A stretch of 13,944 bases of DNA from Desulfatibacillaceae bacterium. Its GTDB lineage: Bacteria; Desulfobacterota; Desulfobacteria; Desulfobacterales; Desulfatibacillaceae. Where the stretch lies: NCBI GenBank assembly GCA_030018745.1, contig JASEHB010000014.1:1-13944 (forward strand), in the 5' to 3' direction. Below, in pieces: positions 1-7,000 of this stretch (its first letter is position 1; every line of letters begins with the position of its first letter). Below the pieces are notes generated by a model that saw only the letters and a program-made list of their open reading frames with translations, ran no database searches and was not told the DNA's origin. The position numbers and the translations under genes are program-made.

Positions 1-56
1 TTCGCGAAGGCGGCCGCACCGTGGGCGCGGGTGTCGTGTCCGAAATCATTGAGTAG
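1..56 (+). CDS. tuf: Elongation factor Tu, 3' end only (partial)
   Basis: Only the last 17 codons and the TAG stop (54-56) are in the window. Read in frame from base 3, the peptide is REGGRTVGAGVVSEIIE, which matches the C-terminus of bacterial EF-Tu (beta-barrel domain 3; the family usually ends in a very similar GGRTVGAGVV...II motif). EF-Tu is the cytoplasmic GTPase that brings aminoacyl-tRNA to the ribosome. The next gene, rpmG, starts 9 bases after the stop and its ribosome binding site overlaps the stop codon, so the two are almost certainly co-transcribed. A second tuf gene begins at 13896. The rest of this copy lies outside the window, so intactness cannot be judged. Confidence 0.93.
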   Translation, partial: REGGRTVGAGVVSEIIE

Positions 57-64
57 AGGTAAAC

Positions 65-223
65 ATGGCAACGGTTCGCACAAAGGTTATCCTTGCATGC
101 ACTGAATGCAAGCAGAGGAATTATCATACGGGCAAAAACAAGCGCACAACGCCCGACAAGCTGGAGTTAAGCAAATACTGCCGTTTTTGCAGGCGGCACA
201 CGCCGCACAAGGAAACAAAATAA
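65..223 (+). CDS. rpmG: 50S ribosomal protein L33
   Basis: A 52-residue protein starting MATVRTKVIL, a normal length for L33, a small protein of the large ribosomal subunit near the E site. It has two CxxC pairs (Cys12/Cys15 and Cys39/Cys42), so it is the zinc-binding (C+) form rather than the cysteine-free paralogue some bacteria use under zinc starvation. The ATG is preceded by AGAGGT at 55-60, which overlaps the tuf stop codon and suggests translational coupling. Placement between tuf and tRNA-Trp/secE is a common arrangement. The gene is short and easily missed; the fit over its whole length makes the call secure. Confidence 0.95.
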   Translation: MATVRTKVILACTECKQRNYHTGKNKRTTPDKLELSKYCRFCRRHTPHKETK

Positions 224-233
224 TATTCATGCA

Positions 234-261
234 GCAGGCGCCTTAAATGTCTGTTGCCTGC
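234..261 (+). other. Hairpin directly upstream of tRNA-Trp
   Basis: GCAGGC at 234-239 can pair with GCCTGC at 256-261, leaving a 16-base loop and ending exactly one base before the mature tRNA. It lies in the 38-base gap between rpmG and the tRNA. It could help present the precursor for 5' processing by RNase P and endonucleases when the tRNA is cut out of the polycistronic transcript. That role is inference; a 6-bp stem with a long loop is weak evidence. Confidence 0.25.
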
Positions 262-337
262 AGGCCAGTAGCTCTAACGGCAGAGCGACGGACTCCAAAT
301 CCGAAGGTTGGGGGTTCGAATCCCTCCTGGCCTGCCA
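262..337 (+). tRNA. tRNA-Trp (anticodon CCA)
   Basis: A complete 76-base cloverleaf. The acceptor stem AGGCCAG (262-268) pairs perfectly with CTGGCCT (327-333), followed by discriminator G334 and an encoded CCA tail (335-337). The D stem is GCTC/GAGC. The anticodon loop is CTCCAAA with CCA at positions 34-36, decoding UGG. The T arm contains TTCGAAT between GGGGG and CCCTC, with one G-T pair. The outermost anticodon-stem pair (27-43) is A opposite A, so that stem has four Watson-Crick pairs rather than five. tRNA-Trp between rpmG and secE is a common arrangement; processing would release it from the operon transcript. Confidence 0.97.
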
Positions 338-425
338 ACCATAAAATGCGGTGCAATACGGCCTGAAGTCCGTGGGAAAATGGCTTTCTTGCGGATTGCA
401 GGCTGTGCGCTTTTCGGAAAGAGTT

Positions 426-788
426 ATGGGCAAGCTCCTTAAAAAGAAGACCCCAGAGCAGAAGAAAAAGGCTCGCGAAAAAGCCGAAGTCCACAAGGAT
501 GACGCCGAAAAGCAAGGCGCATCCCCGGCTTCAGGGGCGGTTGCCAAGTCCGCTCCCCCGCCGGGGGGAGTGCAGGTTCGCCAGCCCTTTAAAGGCCCCA
601 AATTCTGGGCTGTTACCATGCAGTTTCTGCGGGAAGTTCGCATGGAGCTCAAGAAGGTTACATGGCCTTCGCGCAGGCAGACAGTCGGCTCCACAGTGGT
701 GGTAATTGCTTTTGTGCTCATGGTGGCTGCCTATCTGGGCCTTGCAGACAAGCTGCTGTCCAGCATAATATGGATGGTTTTGGGATAG
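426..788 (+). CDS. secE: Preprotein translocase subunit SecE
   Basis: A 120-residue protein. SecE clamps the SecY channel in the inner membrane as part of SecYEG. Residues about 1-60 are a highly charged, lysine- and alanine-rich cytoplasmic tail. Residues about 66-84 form the conserved amphipathic helix, containing FLREVRMELKKVTWPSRR. A single membrane segment (about 88-108, VVVIAFVLMVAAYLGLA) follows, so this is the short one-helix SecE typical of most bacteria rather than the three-helix enterobacterial form. I chose ATG 426 over the in-frame GTG at 351 because the extra 25 residues do not look like SecE and the frame from 426 begins with the usual basic tail. It sits after tRNA-Trp and before nusG, the classic pairing. 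Confidence 0.93.
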   Translation: MGKLLKKKTPEQKKKAREKAEVHKDDAEKQGASPASGAVAKSAPPPGGVQVRQPFKGPKFWAVTMQFLREVRMELKKVTWPSRRQTVGSTVVVIAFVLMVAAYLGLADKLLSSIIWMVLG

Positions 789-900
789 CCCCTTAAAAGC
801 GTTAAGCAGGCGCTTTGGGAATCCGGCGCAGGAATACTGATGCCTGCGACCTGACCCACAGGTGGCGCTCTTGGTTAAACAACAGCAAAGGAGTGGCAAG

Positions 901-1431
901 TTGGCTTTGCAATGGTACGTCGTACACGTTTACTCGGGCTTTGAAGCCAAGGTGAAAACGGCTTTGGAGGAAAAAGTGGCGGCGTCCCGGCACAAGGATC
1001 AGTTCGGCCAGGTCCTTATTCCAACCGAGCAGGTGGTGGAGCTGGTCAAGGGCAAGCGCAAGACCTCCCAGCGCAAATTTTATCCGGGCTATATCCTTGT
1101 CCAGATGGAGCTTACGGATGAAACCTGGCACCTTGTCAATTCAACTGCCAAGGTTACGGGCTTTCTGGGGGGGCGCAATCAGCCCACGCCCCTTTCCGAT
1201 GAGGAAGCATCGCGCATTGTTGACCAGATAGAGTCGGGCAAGCTCAAGCCCCAGCCCAAATACTTTTTTGAGGCAGGCGAAGAGGTTCGGGTCATTGACG
1301 GCCCCTTTACCAATTTTAACGGCACAGTGGAGGCCGTGAACCCGGAAAAAGGAAAAATCCGCGTTCTGGTCTCCATTTTCGGGCGGGCCACGCCCGTGGA
1401 GCTTGAATTTGTCCAGGTCAGCAAGGTTTAG
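901..1431 (+). CDS. nusG: Transcription elongation/antitermination factor NusG (TTG start)
   Basis: NusG binds the clamp helices of RNA polymerase, suppresses pausing and links polymerase to Rho or to ribosomal S10. From TTG 901 the protein is 176 residues and opens ALQWYVVHVYSGFE, the standard NusG N-terminus. The NGN domain covers about 1-110, including RKFYPGYILVQM. The KOW domain covers about 123-176, with VRVIDGPFTNFNG. The TTG start is supported by a clear AAGGAG at 888-893, seven bases upstream. An in-frame GTG at 862 would add 13 residues with no family resemblance and would place this ribosome binding site inside the gene. The 112-base gap after secE shows no strong promoter. L11 follows after 60 bases. 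Confidence 0.95.
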   Translation: MALQWYVVHVYSGFEAKVKTALEEKVAASRHKDQFGQVLIPTEQVVELVKGKRKTSQRKFYPGYILVQMELTDETWHLVNSTAKVTGFLGGRNQPTPLSDEEASRIVDQIESGKLKPQPKYFFEAGEEVRVIDGPFTNFNGTVEAVNPEKGKIRVLVSIFGRATPVELEFVQVSKV

Positions 1432-1491
1432 GCAAAAACCTGCCCCAGGACAAGGCAAGCCATCCCATAACGGATACAGAGGAACCCCATC

Positions 1492-1914
1492 ATGGCAAAA
1501 AAGGTAGTGGCGCAAATAAAGTTGCAGGTAAAGGCCGGAAAGGCCAATCCCAGCCCGCCCATCGGCCCTGCGCTGGGCCAGCACGGCGTTAACATCATGG
1601 AATTCTGCAAGGCCTTCAACGCCCGCACCGCAGATCAGGAAGGCATGGTCACTCCGGTGGTCATAACGGTTTTTGCAGACAAGTCCTTTTCTTTTATCAC
1701 CAAGACGCCGCCGGCTGCCGTGCTTCTTCTCAAGGCGGCCAAACTGGAAAAAGGCTCGCCCGTTCCCAACAAGGACAAGGTGGGCAAGGTTACCAAAAAA
1801 CAGATTGATGAAATTGCGACCTTAAAAATGCCCGACCTTAACGCCGTGGACATGAACGGGGCGCGCAGAATCATTGAAGGCACGGCCAGAAGCATGGGCA
1901 TTGAAGTGGTTTAG
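1492..1914 (+). CDS. rplK: 50S ribosomal protein L11
   Basis: A 140-residue protein of normal family length. L11 binds the GTPase-associated centre of 23S rRNA at the base of the stalk and is needed for RelA activation by uncharged tRNA. The N-terminal domain carries the proline-rich helix region PPIGPALGQHGVNIMEFCK (about residues 20-38), the thiostrepton-sensitivity site. The C-terminal RNA-binding domain (about 72-140) includes the KKQIDEIA and GTARSMGIEV motifs. ATG 1492 is preceded by AGAGG around 1479-1483. L1 follows after 73 bases. In E. coli the L11-L1 pair is autoregulated by L1 binding near the rplK start; I cannot identify that site with confidence here. Confidence 0.97.
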   Translation: MAKKVVAQIKLQVKAGKANPSPPIGPALGQHGVNIMEFCKAFNARTADQEGMVTPVVITVFADKSFSFITKTPPAAVLLLKAAKLEKGSPVPNKDKVGKVTKKQIDEIATLKMPDLNAVDMNGARRIIEGTARSMGIEVV

Positions 1915-1987
1915 GCGCCGGGCGCTTGGCTTTTGCATTTAAAGCAAGGCCAAAGACCAGGGGAAACATCAAGGAGCATATATAAAG

Positions 1988-2695
1988 ATGGGAAAATTCG
2001 GAAAACGATATGCTGCGGCCAGGGATAAAGTGGACCGCAACAAGCGTTACGGGGTGGACGAAGCGGTGAAGCTTGCCACGGAAACCGCTGTTGCCAAGTT
2101 TGATGAAACCGTTGATGTTGCAGTGCGTCTGGGCGTGGATCCCCGTCACGCGGACCAGATGGTGCGCGGCACATGTGTGCTCCCCCACGGCACCGGCAGA
2201 ACCATGCGCGTGCTTGTTTTTGCCAAGGGCGAGAAGGAGCGCGAAGCCAGGGAAGCCGGGGCAGACTTTGTGGGCGCCGAAGACCTGGCCGCCAAAATCA
2301 ACGAAGGCTGGCTGGACTTTGACAAGGCGGTGGCCACCCCGGACATGATGGGCATTGTGGGCAAGATGGGAAAGATTTTAGGCCCAAGAGGACTCATGCC
2401 CAACGCCAAGACCGGCACGGTTACAATGGATGTGGCCAGAGCCGTTTCCGAGCTTAAGGCCGGCAAAATTGACTTTCGCGTTGAAAAGGCAGGCATTGTC
2501 CATGCTCCCATGGGCCGCGTATCCTTTGGGCCAGACAAGCTCAAGGAAAATCTGGCGGCTTTCATGGAGACCATTGTCAAGCTCAAGCCGCCAGCCGCCA
2601 AAGGCACTTATTTGAGGAGCGTGGCGCTTTCCACCACCATGGGGCCGGGCATAAAGCTTGACCCCGCCCAGGTTCGTGAGACTTTCAGCCTCTAG
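1988..2695 (+). CDS. rplA: 50S ribosomal protein L1
   Basis: A 235-residue protein, the usual length. L1 forms the mobile L1 stalk that handles E-site tRNA, and in many bacteria also represses translation of its own operon. Visible motifs are the N-terminal MGKFGKRYAAARDKVD with the following YGVDEAVKLA, and the hallmark GPRGLMPNAKTGTV about residues 133-146. The C-terminal VRVEK-like FRVEKAGIVHAPMGRVSF region is followed by KGTYLRSVALSTTMGPGIKL. ATG 1988 has an AAGGAG at 1971-1976, about 11 bases upstream, slightly longer than ideal. The next 209 bases before rplJ hold the L10 leader rather than a gene. Confidence 0.97.
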   Translation: MGKFGKRYAAARDKVDRNKRYGVDEAVKLATETAVAKFDETVDVAVRLGVDPRHADQMVRGTCVLPHGTGRTMRVLVFAKGEKEREAREAGADFVGAEDLAAKINEGWLDFDKAVATPDMMGIVGKMGKILGPRGLMPNAKTGTVTMDVARAVSELKAGKIDFRVEKAGIVHAPMGRVSFGPDKLKENLAAFMETIVKLKPPAAKGTYLRSVALSTTMGPGIKLDPAQVRETFSL

Positions 2696-2716
2696 CCAAA
2701 CGGGGAAAGCCTTGTG

Positions 2717-2735
2717 AGGCGCATAGTTGGCGCCT
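2717..2735 (+). other. Short hairpin after rplA
   Basis: AGGCGC (2717-2722) pairs perfectly with GCGCCT (2730-2735) around a 7-base loop, 22 bases after the rplA stop. It is followed by a loosely T-rich stretch (TTGAACCCTTTT) but no continuous T tract, so it is at most a weak attenuator. It could help set the ratio of the L11-L1 and L10-L12 cistrons, or protect the upstream mRNA 3' end after processing. Function is inferred only. Confidence 0.3.
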
Positions 2736-2749
2736 TGAACCCTTTTGCT

Positions 2750-2850
2750 CTGTCAAAGACCGCAGGTGTGGCGTTTTTGTGACGCTGCCGAAAAAAGGCC
2801 GGTATGCTTTTGTATGCCGGACGGGCCTGCGCAGACGGGACCGGTCACGA
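2750..2850 (+). promoter_or_regulatory. L10 (rplJ) leader RNA, ribosomal protein autoregulatory element
   Basis: The stretch CAAAGACCGCAGGTG (2754-2768) and its partner CCTGCGCAGACGG (2826-2838) carry the conserved halves of the proteobacterial L10 leader. CGCAGG at 2761-2766 pairs with CCTGCG at 2826-2831, and the flanking AGAC elements are placed as in the E. coli leader. Between them are a small hairpin GCGT/ACGC (2771-2774/2782-2785) and a strong 9-bp hairpin (2799-2807/2812-2820) with a TTTT loop. In the known system the L10(L12)4 complex binds this leader and blocks translation of rplJ and rplL. Identification rests on remembered consensus; a covariance-model search against the Rfam L10 leader would settle it. 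Confidence 0.75.
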
Positions 2851-2904
2851 GAAGTTGACACTCGGTTTTTGTCGGACCTTTATAAGGAGGAGTGACACAA
2901 CCTT

Positions 2905-3438
2905 GTGAAAAAGACGGACAAACAAAAAATTGTCGAGGAGCTGCACGAAAAGGCAGGCAGGGCGCAGTTTGCGGTGCTCACTGACTTCAGAGGGCTTTCT
3001 GTTGCCAAACTGGAGGAGTTGAGAAAGGCCCTGCGGGAAGCTGGAGGGGATTATCAGGTCGTAAAAAACACCCTCTTGCTGCGGGCCAGCCAGGACACGG
3101 ACCTTGCCAAAATTAAGGAGCATTTTTCAGGCCCCAACGCTCTTGTTATGGCTTATGACGACCCGGTGCCCGCTGCAAAGGCCTTGAGCCGCTTTGCAAA
3201 GGAAAACGACAAGCTCTTTGCCATAAAGGCCGGTGTTCTTTCCGGCAAGCCTGTGGGCAAGGACGACATCCGCGTCATTGCAGAGCTTCCCAGCAGGGAG
3301 GAGTTGCTTTCCCAGCTTTTGAGGGCCTTAAACGCCGTGCCTGGCGGTTTTGTGCAGGTGCTGGCCGCTGTGCCGCGCAGCATGTACAATGTGCTCAACG
3401 CACTGGCCGAGCAGAAAGGACAACAGGAGGCAGCTTAA
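2905..3438 (+). CDS. rplJ: 50S ribosomal protein L10 (GTG start)
   Basis: A 177-residue protein of normal family length. L10 anchors the L7/L12 dimers to the ribosome stalk, and in complex with L12 represses its own mRNA. The N-terminal rRNA-binding domain (about 1-130) contains AVLTDFRGLSVAKLEELRK and VVKNTLLLRA. The C-terminal helical spine, about 133-175, provides the docking sites for L12 dimers. The start is GTG 2905. A very strong AAGGAGGAG lies at 2884-2892, leaving 12 bases to the start, which is long; no other in-frame start matches the family N-terminus better. The L10 leader lies just upstream and rplL follows after 64 bases, the standard autoregulated pair. Confidence 0.96.
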   Translation: MKKTDKQKIVEELHEKAGRAQFAVLTDFRGLSVAKLEELRKALREAGGDYQVVKNTLLLRASQDTDLAKIKEHFSGPNALVMAYDDPVPAAKALSRFAKENDKLFAIKAGVLSGKPVGKDDIRVIAELPSREELLSQLLRALNAVPGGFVQVLAAVPRSMYNVLNALAEQKGQQEAA

Positions 3439-3502
3439 GTTGCCTTCAACTAAAAAACCCGTTTTTTCGTGATCGGAAAACCGTATCCATCTGGAGGAAG
3501 AA

Positions 3503-3883
<381 letters not shown>

Positions 3884-3897
3884 CGATTTTTCCTTTA

Positions 3898-3954
3898 CAG
3901 CGGGAAGTCCGGCTCTGTCTGCACTGGATAGTGCAGACAGAGGGCTTCCCGCTG
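3898..3954 (+). promoter_or_regulatory. Long rplL-rpoB intergenic hairpin, probable RNase III-type processing site
   Basis: A near-continuous stem starts 14 bases after rplL. The inner stem is 13 perfect pairs, CTCTGTCTGCACT (3913-3925) with AGTGCAGACAGAG (3930-3942), closed by a GGAT loop. The outer stem is 10 pairs (3898-3907 with 3945-3954), built on GCGGGAAG/CTTCCCGC. They are joined by a small asymmetric internal loop in which CC 3909-3910 could also pair with GG 3943-3944. No T tract follows, so it does not look like an intrinsic terminator. In E. coli the same gap holds an attenuator and an RNase III cleavage site that separate ribosomal-protein and rpoBC expression; the length and position here suggest an analogous role. 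Confidence 0.65.
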
Positions 3955-4033
3955 CTGCTTCACCGGGCGGACACCGTCTGGAACATTCTTCAAGTCCCAA
4001 GGCGCAATGCGCTGCGGGTTTCCGGGAGATGCC

Positions 4034-7000
4034 ATGTCTGATACGCCCCTTAACAACAGGCGCATTCGGAAAAATTTCGGAAAACTGGACAAGATTCTTG
4101 AGATCCCGAACCTTATCGAGATGCAGAGAATCTCCTATGACCGCTTTCTCCAAAGGGATATTCCGCCCGAAAAACGCGAGAACATAGGGTTGCAGGCTGT
4201 TTTCAAGTCCGTTCTCCCAATCCGCGATTTTTCTGGCACAGCATCGCTGGAATTTGTTTCCTATCGTTTCGGCGAGGTCAAGCACAGCGTGGATGACTGC
4301 ATCCACCGGGGCACGACCCATGAAGTCCCCATGAGAATCACCGTAAGGCTTGTGGTCTTTGATGTTGACAAGGAGGCAGGCACCCAGTCCATCCGGGATA
4401 TCAAGGAGCAGGAAATATATTTTGGCACCATTCCTCTGATGACCGAAAGGGGAACCTTCATCATCAACGGAACCGAGCGGGTGGTGGTCAGCCAGCTCCA
4501 CAGGTCTTCGGGCGTTTTCTTCGACCACGACAAAGGCCGCTCCCACGCTTCGGGCAAAATCATCTACACGGCCCGCATAATTCCTGTGCGCGGCTCCTGG
4601 ATAGACATGGAGGTTGACCCCAAGGACATCCTCTATGTGCGCATTGACAGGCGCAGAAAGTTCCCGGCCACCCTGCTTTTCAAGGCCTTTGGCTACACCA
4701 CCGAGGACCTGCTCAACTATTTTTACAGGACCGAAAAAATAGTCCTGGGCAAAAAGGCCGCCTGGAAGGTTTTTGACCCGGAAACATTCAAGGGCCAGCG
4801 CGCCAGCTACAATATTAAGGACCCGGCAAGCGGCGAGGTCATAGTGAAAAAGGGCCGCCTTTTTTCGGCCAAGGCCATCCGCCAGATGAAGGGCCTCATT
4901 GAAAAGGTTTCCATTGCTGATGAGGATATGATCGGCAATGTGCTTTCCCATCCTGTCCTGAACCCCAAAACAGGCGAGGTTCTGCTTCCCCCCAACTACG
5001 AGCTTGGGGAGGAGGACCTGGAAGCTATACGGGATGCGGGCGTCAAGGAAATAGAAATCCTGGCCGCCGGAGGGGATGCAAGGGGCGACTCCATCCGCAA
5101 AACCCTTGTTCTGGACAAGGTGGAAACAAGGGAAGAGGCCCTTGTGGAAATATACCGGCGGCTGCGGCCCTCCAACCCCTCCACAGTGGATGTGGCCCAG
5201 GACTTTTTGGACCAGCTCTTTTTCAAGCCCTCCCACTACGACCTGTCTGCTGTGGGAAGGCTCAAGCTCAATTTCCGGCTCAATCTGGACACGGATGTGT
5301 CCATAACCACCCTGCGCAGGGAGGACATTCTTTTAACCGCCAAAACCCTTGTGGATCTCAAGGATACCCAGGGCCAGGTGGATGACATTGATCATCTGGG
5401 CAACAGGCGGGTGCGCGCAGTGGGCGAGCTTTTGGAAAACCAGTACCGCATAGGCCTGGTGCGCATGGAAAGGGCCATCAAGGAGCGCATGAGCCTCCAG
5501 GAAATTGACGCCCTCATGCCCAATGACCTCATCAACCCCAAGCCTGTGAGCGCGGTGGTCAAGGAATTTTTCGGCACCAGCCAGCTTTCCCAGTTCATGG
5601 ATCAGACCAACCCCCTTTCAGAGGTCACCCACAAGCGCCGCCTTTCAGCCCTTGGCCCCGGCGGCCTCACCCGCGAGCGCGCCGGCTTTGAGGTTCGGGA
5701 TGTGCACCCCTCCCACTACGGCCGCATCTGTCCCATTGAAACGCCGGAAGGCCCCAACATCGGCCTGATTGTTTCCCTTTCCACCTATGCAAGGGTGAAT
5801 GCCTACGGCTTTATTGAAACGCCCTACCGGGTGGTGAAGGATTCCGTGGCAACAAAAGAGGTGAGATACCTTTCCGCCCTGGAGGAAAAGAAATTCCCCA
5901 TTGCCCAGGCAAATGCGCCTTTGGATGAGAACGGACGATTTGTCAATGCACTGGTGAGTGCGCGCGTGGAAGGCGAATTCATGATGGTAAGGGCCGAGGA
6001 CATAGCCCTCATGGACATTTCGCCTGATCAGCTTGTGTCGGTCTCATCCTCCATGATTCCTTTTCTGGAAAACGATGATGCAAACCGCGCCCTCATGGGC
6101 TCCAACATGCAGCGTCAGGCTGTTCCATTGTTGAGCACCGAGGCCCCCCTCATCGGCACGGGCCTGGAAGGTGTTGTGGCAAAGGATTCGGGCGTAACCG
6201 TTGTTTCCAGGCGCGCAGGCAAAGTTGTGGATGTGGACGCCTCGCGCATCGTAATCCATCACGATGATGAAGAAGGCCCCCTGGACAAGCATGTGACCAT
6301 TCACAACCTGTCCAAGTTCACCCGCTCCAACCAGAACACCTGCTTCAACCACCGGCCCATAGTAAAATTGGGCGACCGCGTGGAGGCAGGACAGATAATT
6401 GCAGACGGCCCTGCCACGGAAAACGGCGAGCTTGCCCTTGGCCGCAATGTAACCGTGGCCTTCATGCCCTGGGGCGGCTACAATTTCGAGGACTCCATCC
6501 TTGTTTCCGAGCGCCTGGTACGAGACGGCGTTTTTACCAGCGTGCACATTGAAGAGTTTGAGGTTTTGAGCCGCGACACCAAGCTGGGCAAGGAAGAAAT
6601 AACCCGCGACATTCCCAATGTGGGTGATGAGGCCTTAAAGAACCTGGATGATTCTGGCATTGTGCGCCTTGGCGCAGAAGTTGCCCCCGGCGATATCCTT
6701 GTGGGCAAGATAACCCCCAAGGGCGAGACCCAGCTTTCGCCCGAAGAAAAGCTGCTTCGGGCCATATTCGGCGAAAAGGCCGGAGATGTGAAGGACACCT
6801 CCCTGCGGGTTCCGCCCGGCGTGGAGGGTGTTGTGGTGGACGCCAAGGTCTTTGCCCGCCGGGGCGTTGAAAAGGACGACCGCACAAAGCTCATTGAGGA
6901 TGAGGAGATTTCGGCCCTTTCCAAGGACAGGGATGACGAGCTTCGCATCATTGATCAGGCTGCCCGCAAAATGGTTGCGCGGATGTTAAACGGCCAGGTT

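Noticed and set aside
351..425. An upstream GTG start for secE
   Set aside because: The added 25 residues do not resemble SecE; ATG 426 gives the normal basic N-terminal tail.
862..900. An upstream GTG start for nusG
   Set aside because: The AAGGAG at 888-893 is placed for TTG 901, and the family N-terminus begins there.
3452..3469. The A6/T6 inverted repeat between rplJ and rplL as a terminator
   Set aside because: The stem is A-T only with a four-base loop, and rplL must be highly transcribed downstream; it has no GC-rich core.
4007..4033. An upstream ATG start for rpoB
   Set aside because: ATG 4034 has GGGAG five bases upstream and begins the typical protein; the extra nine residues add nothing recognisable.
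5570..5650. Possible rifampicin- or streptomycin-resistance changes in rpoB and rpsL
   Set aside because: The principal resistance positions in both proteins carry the sensitive-type residues.
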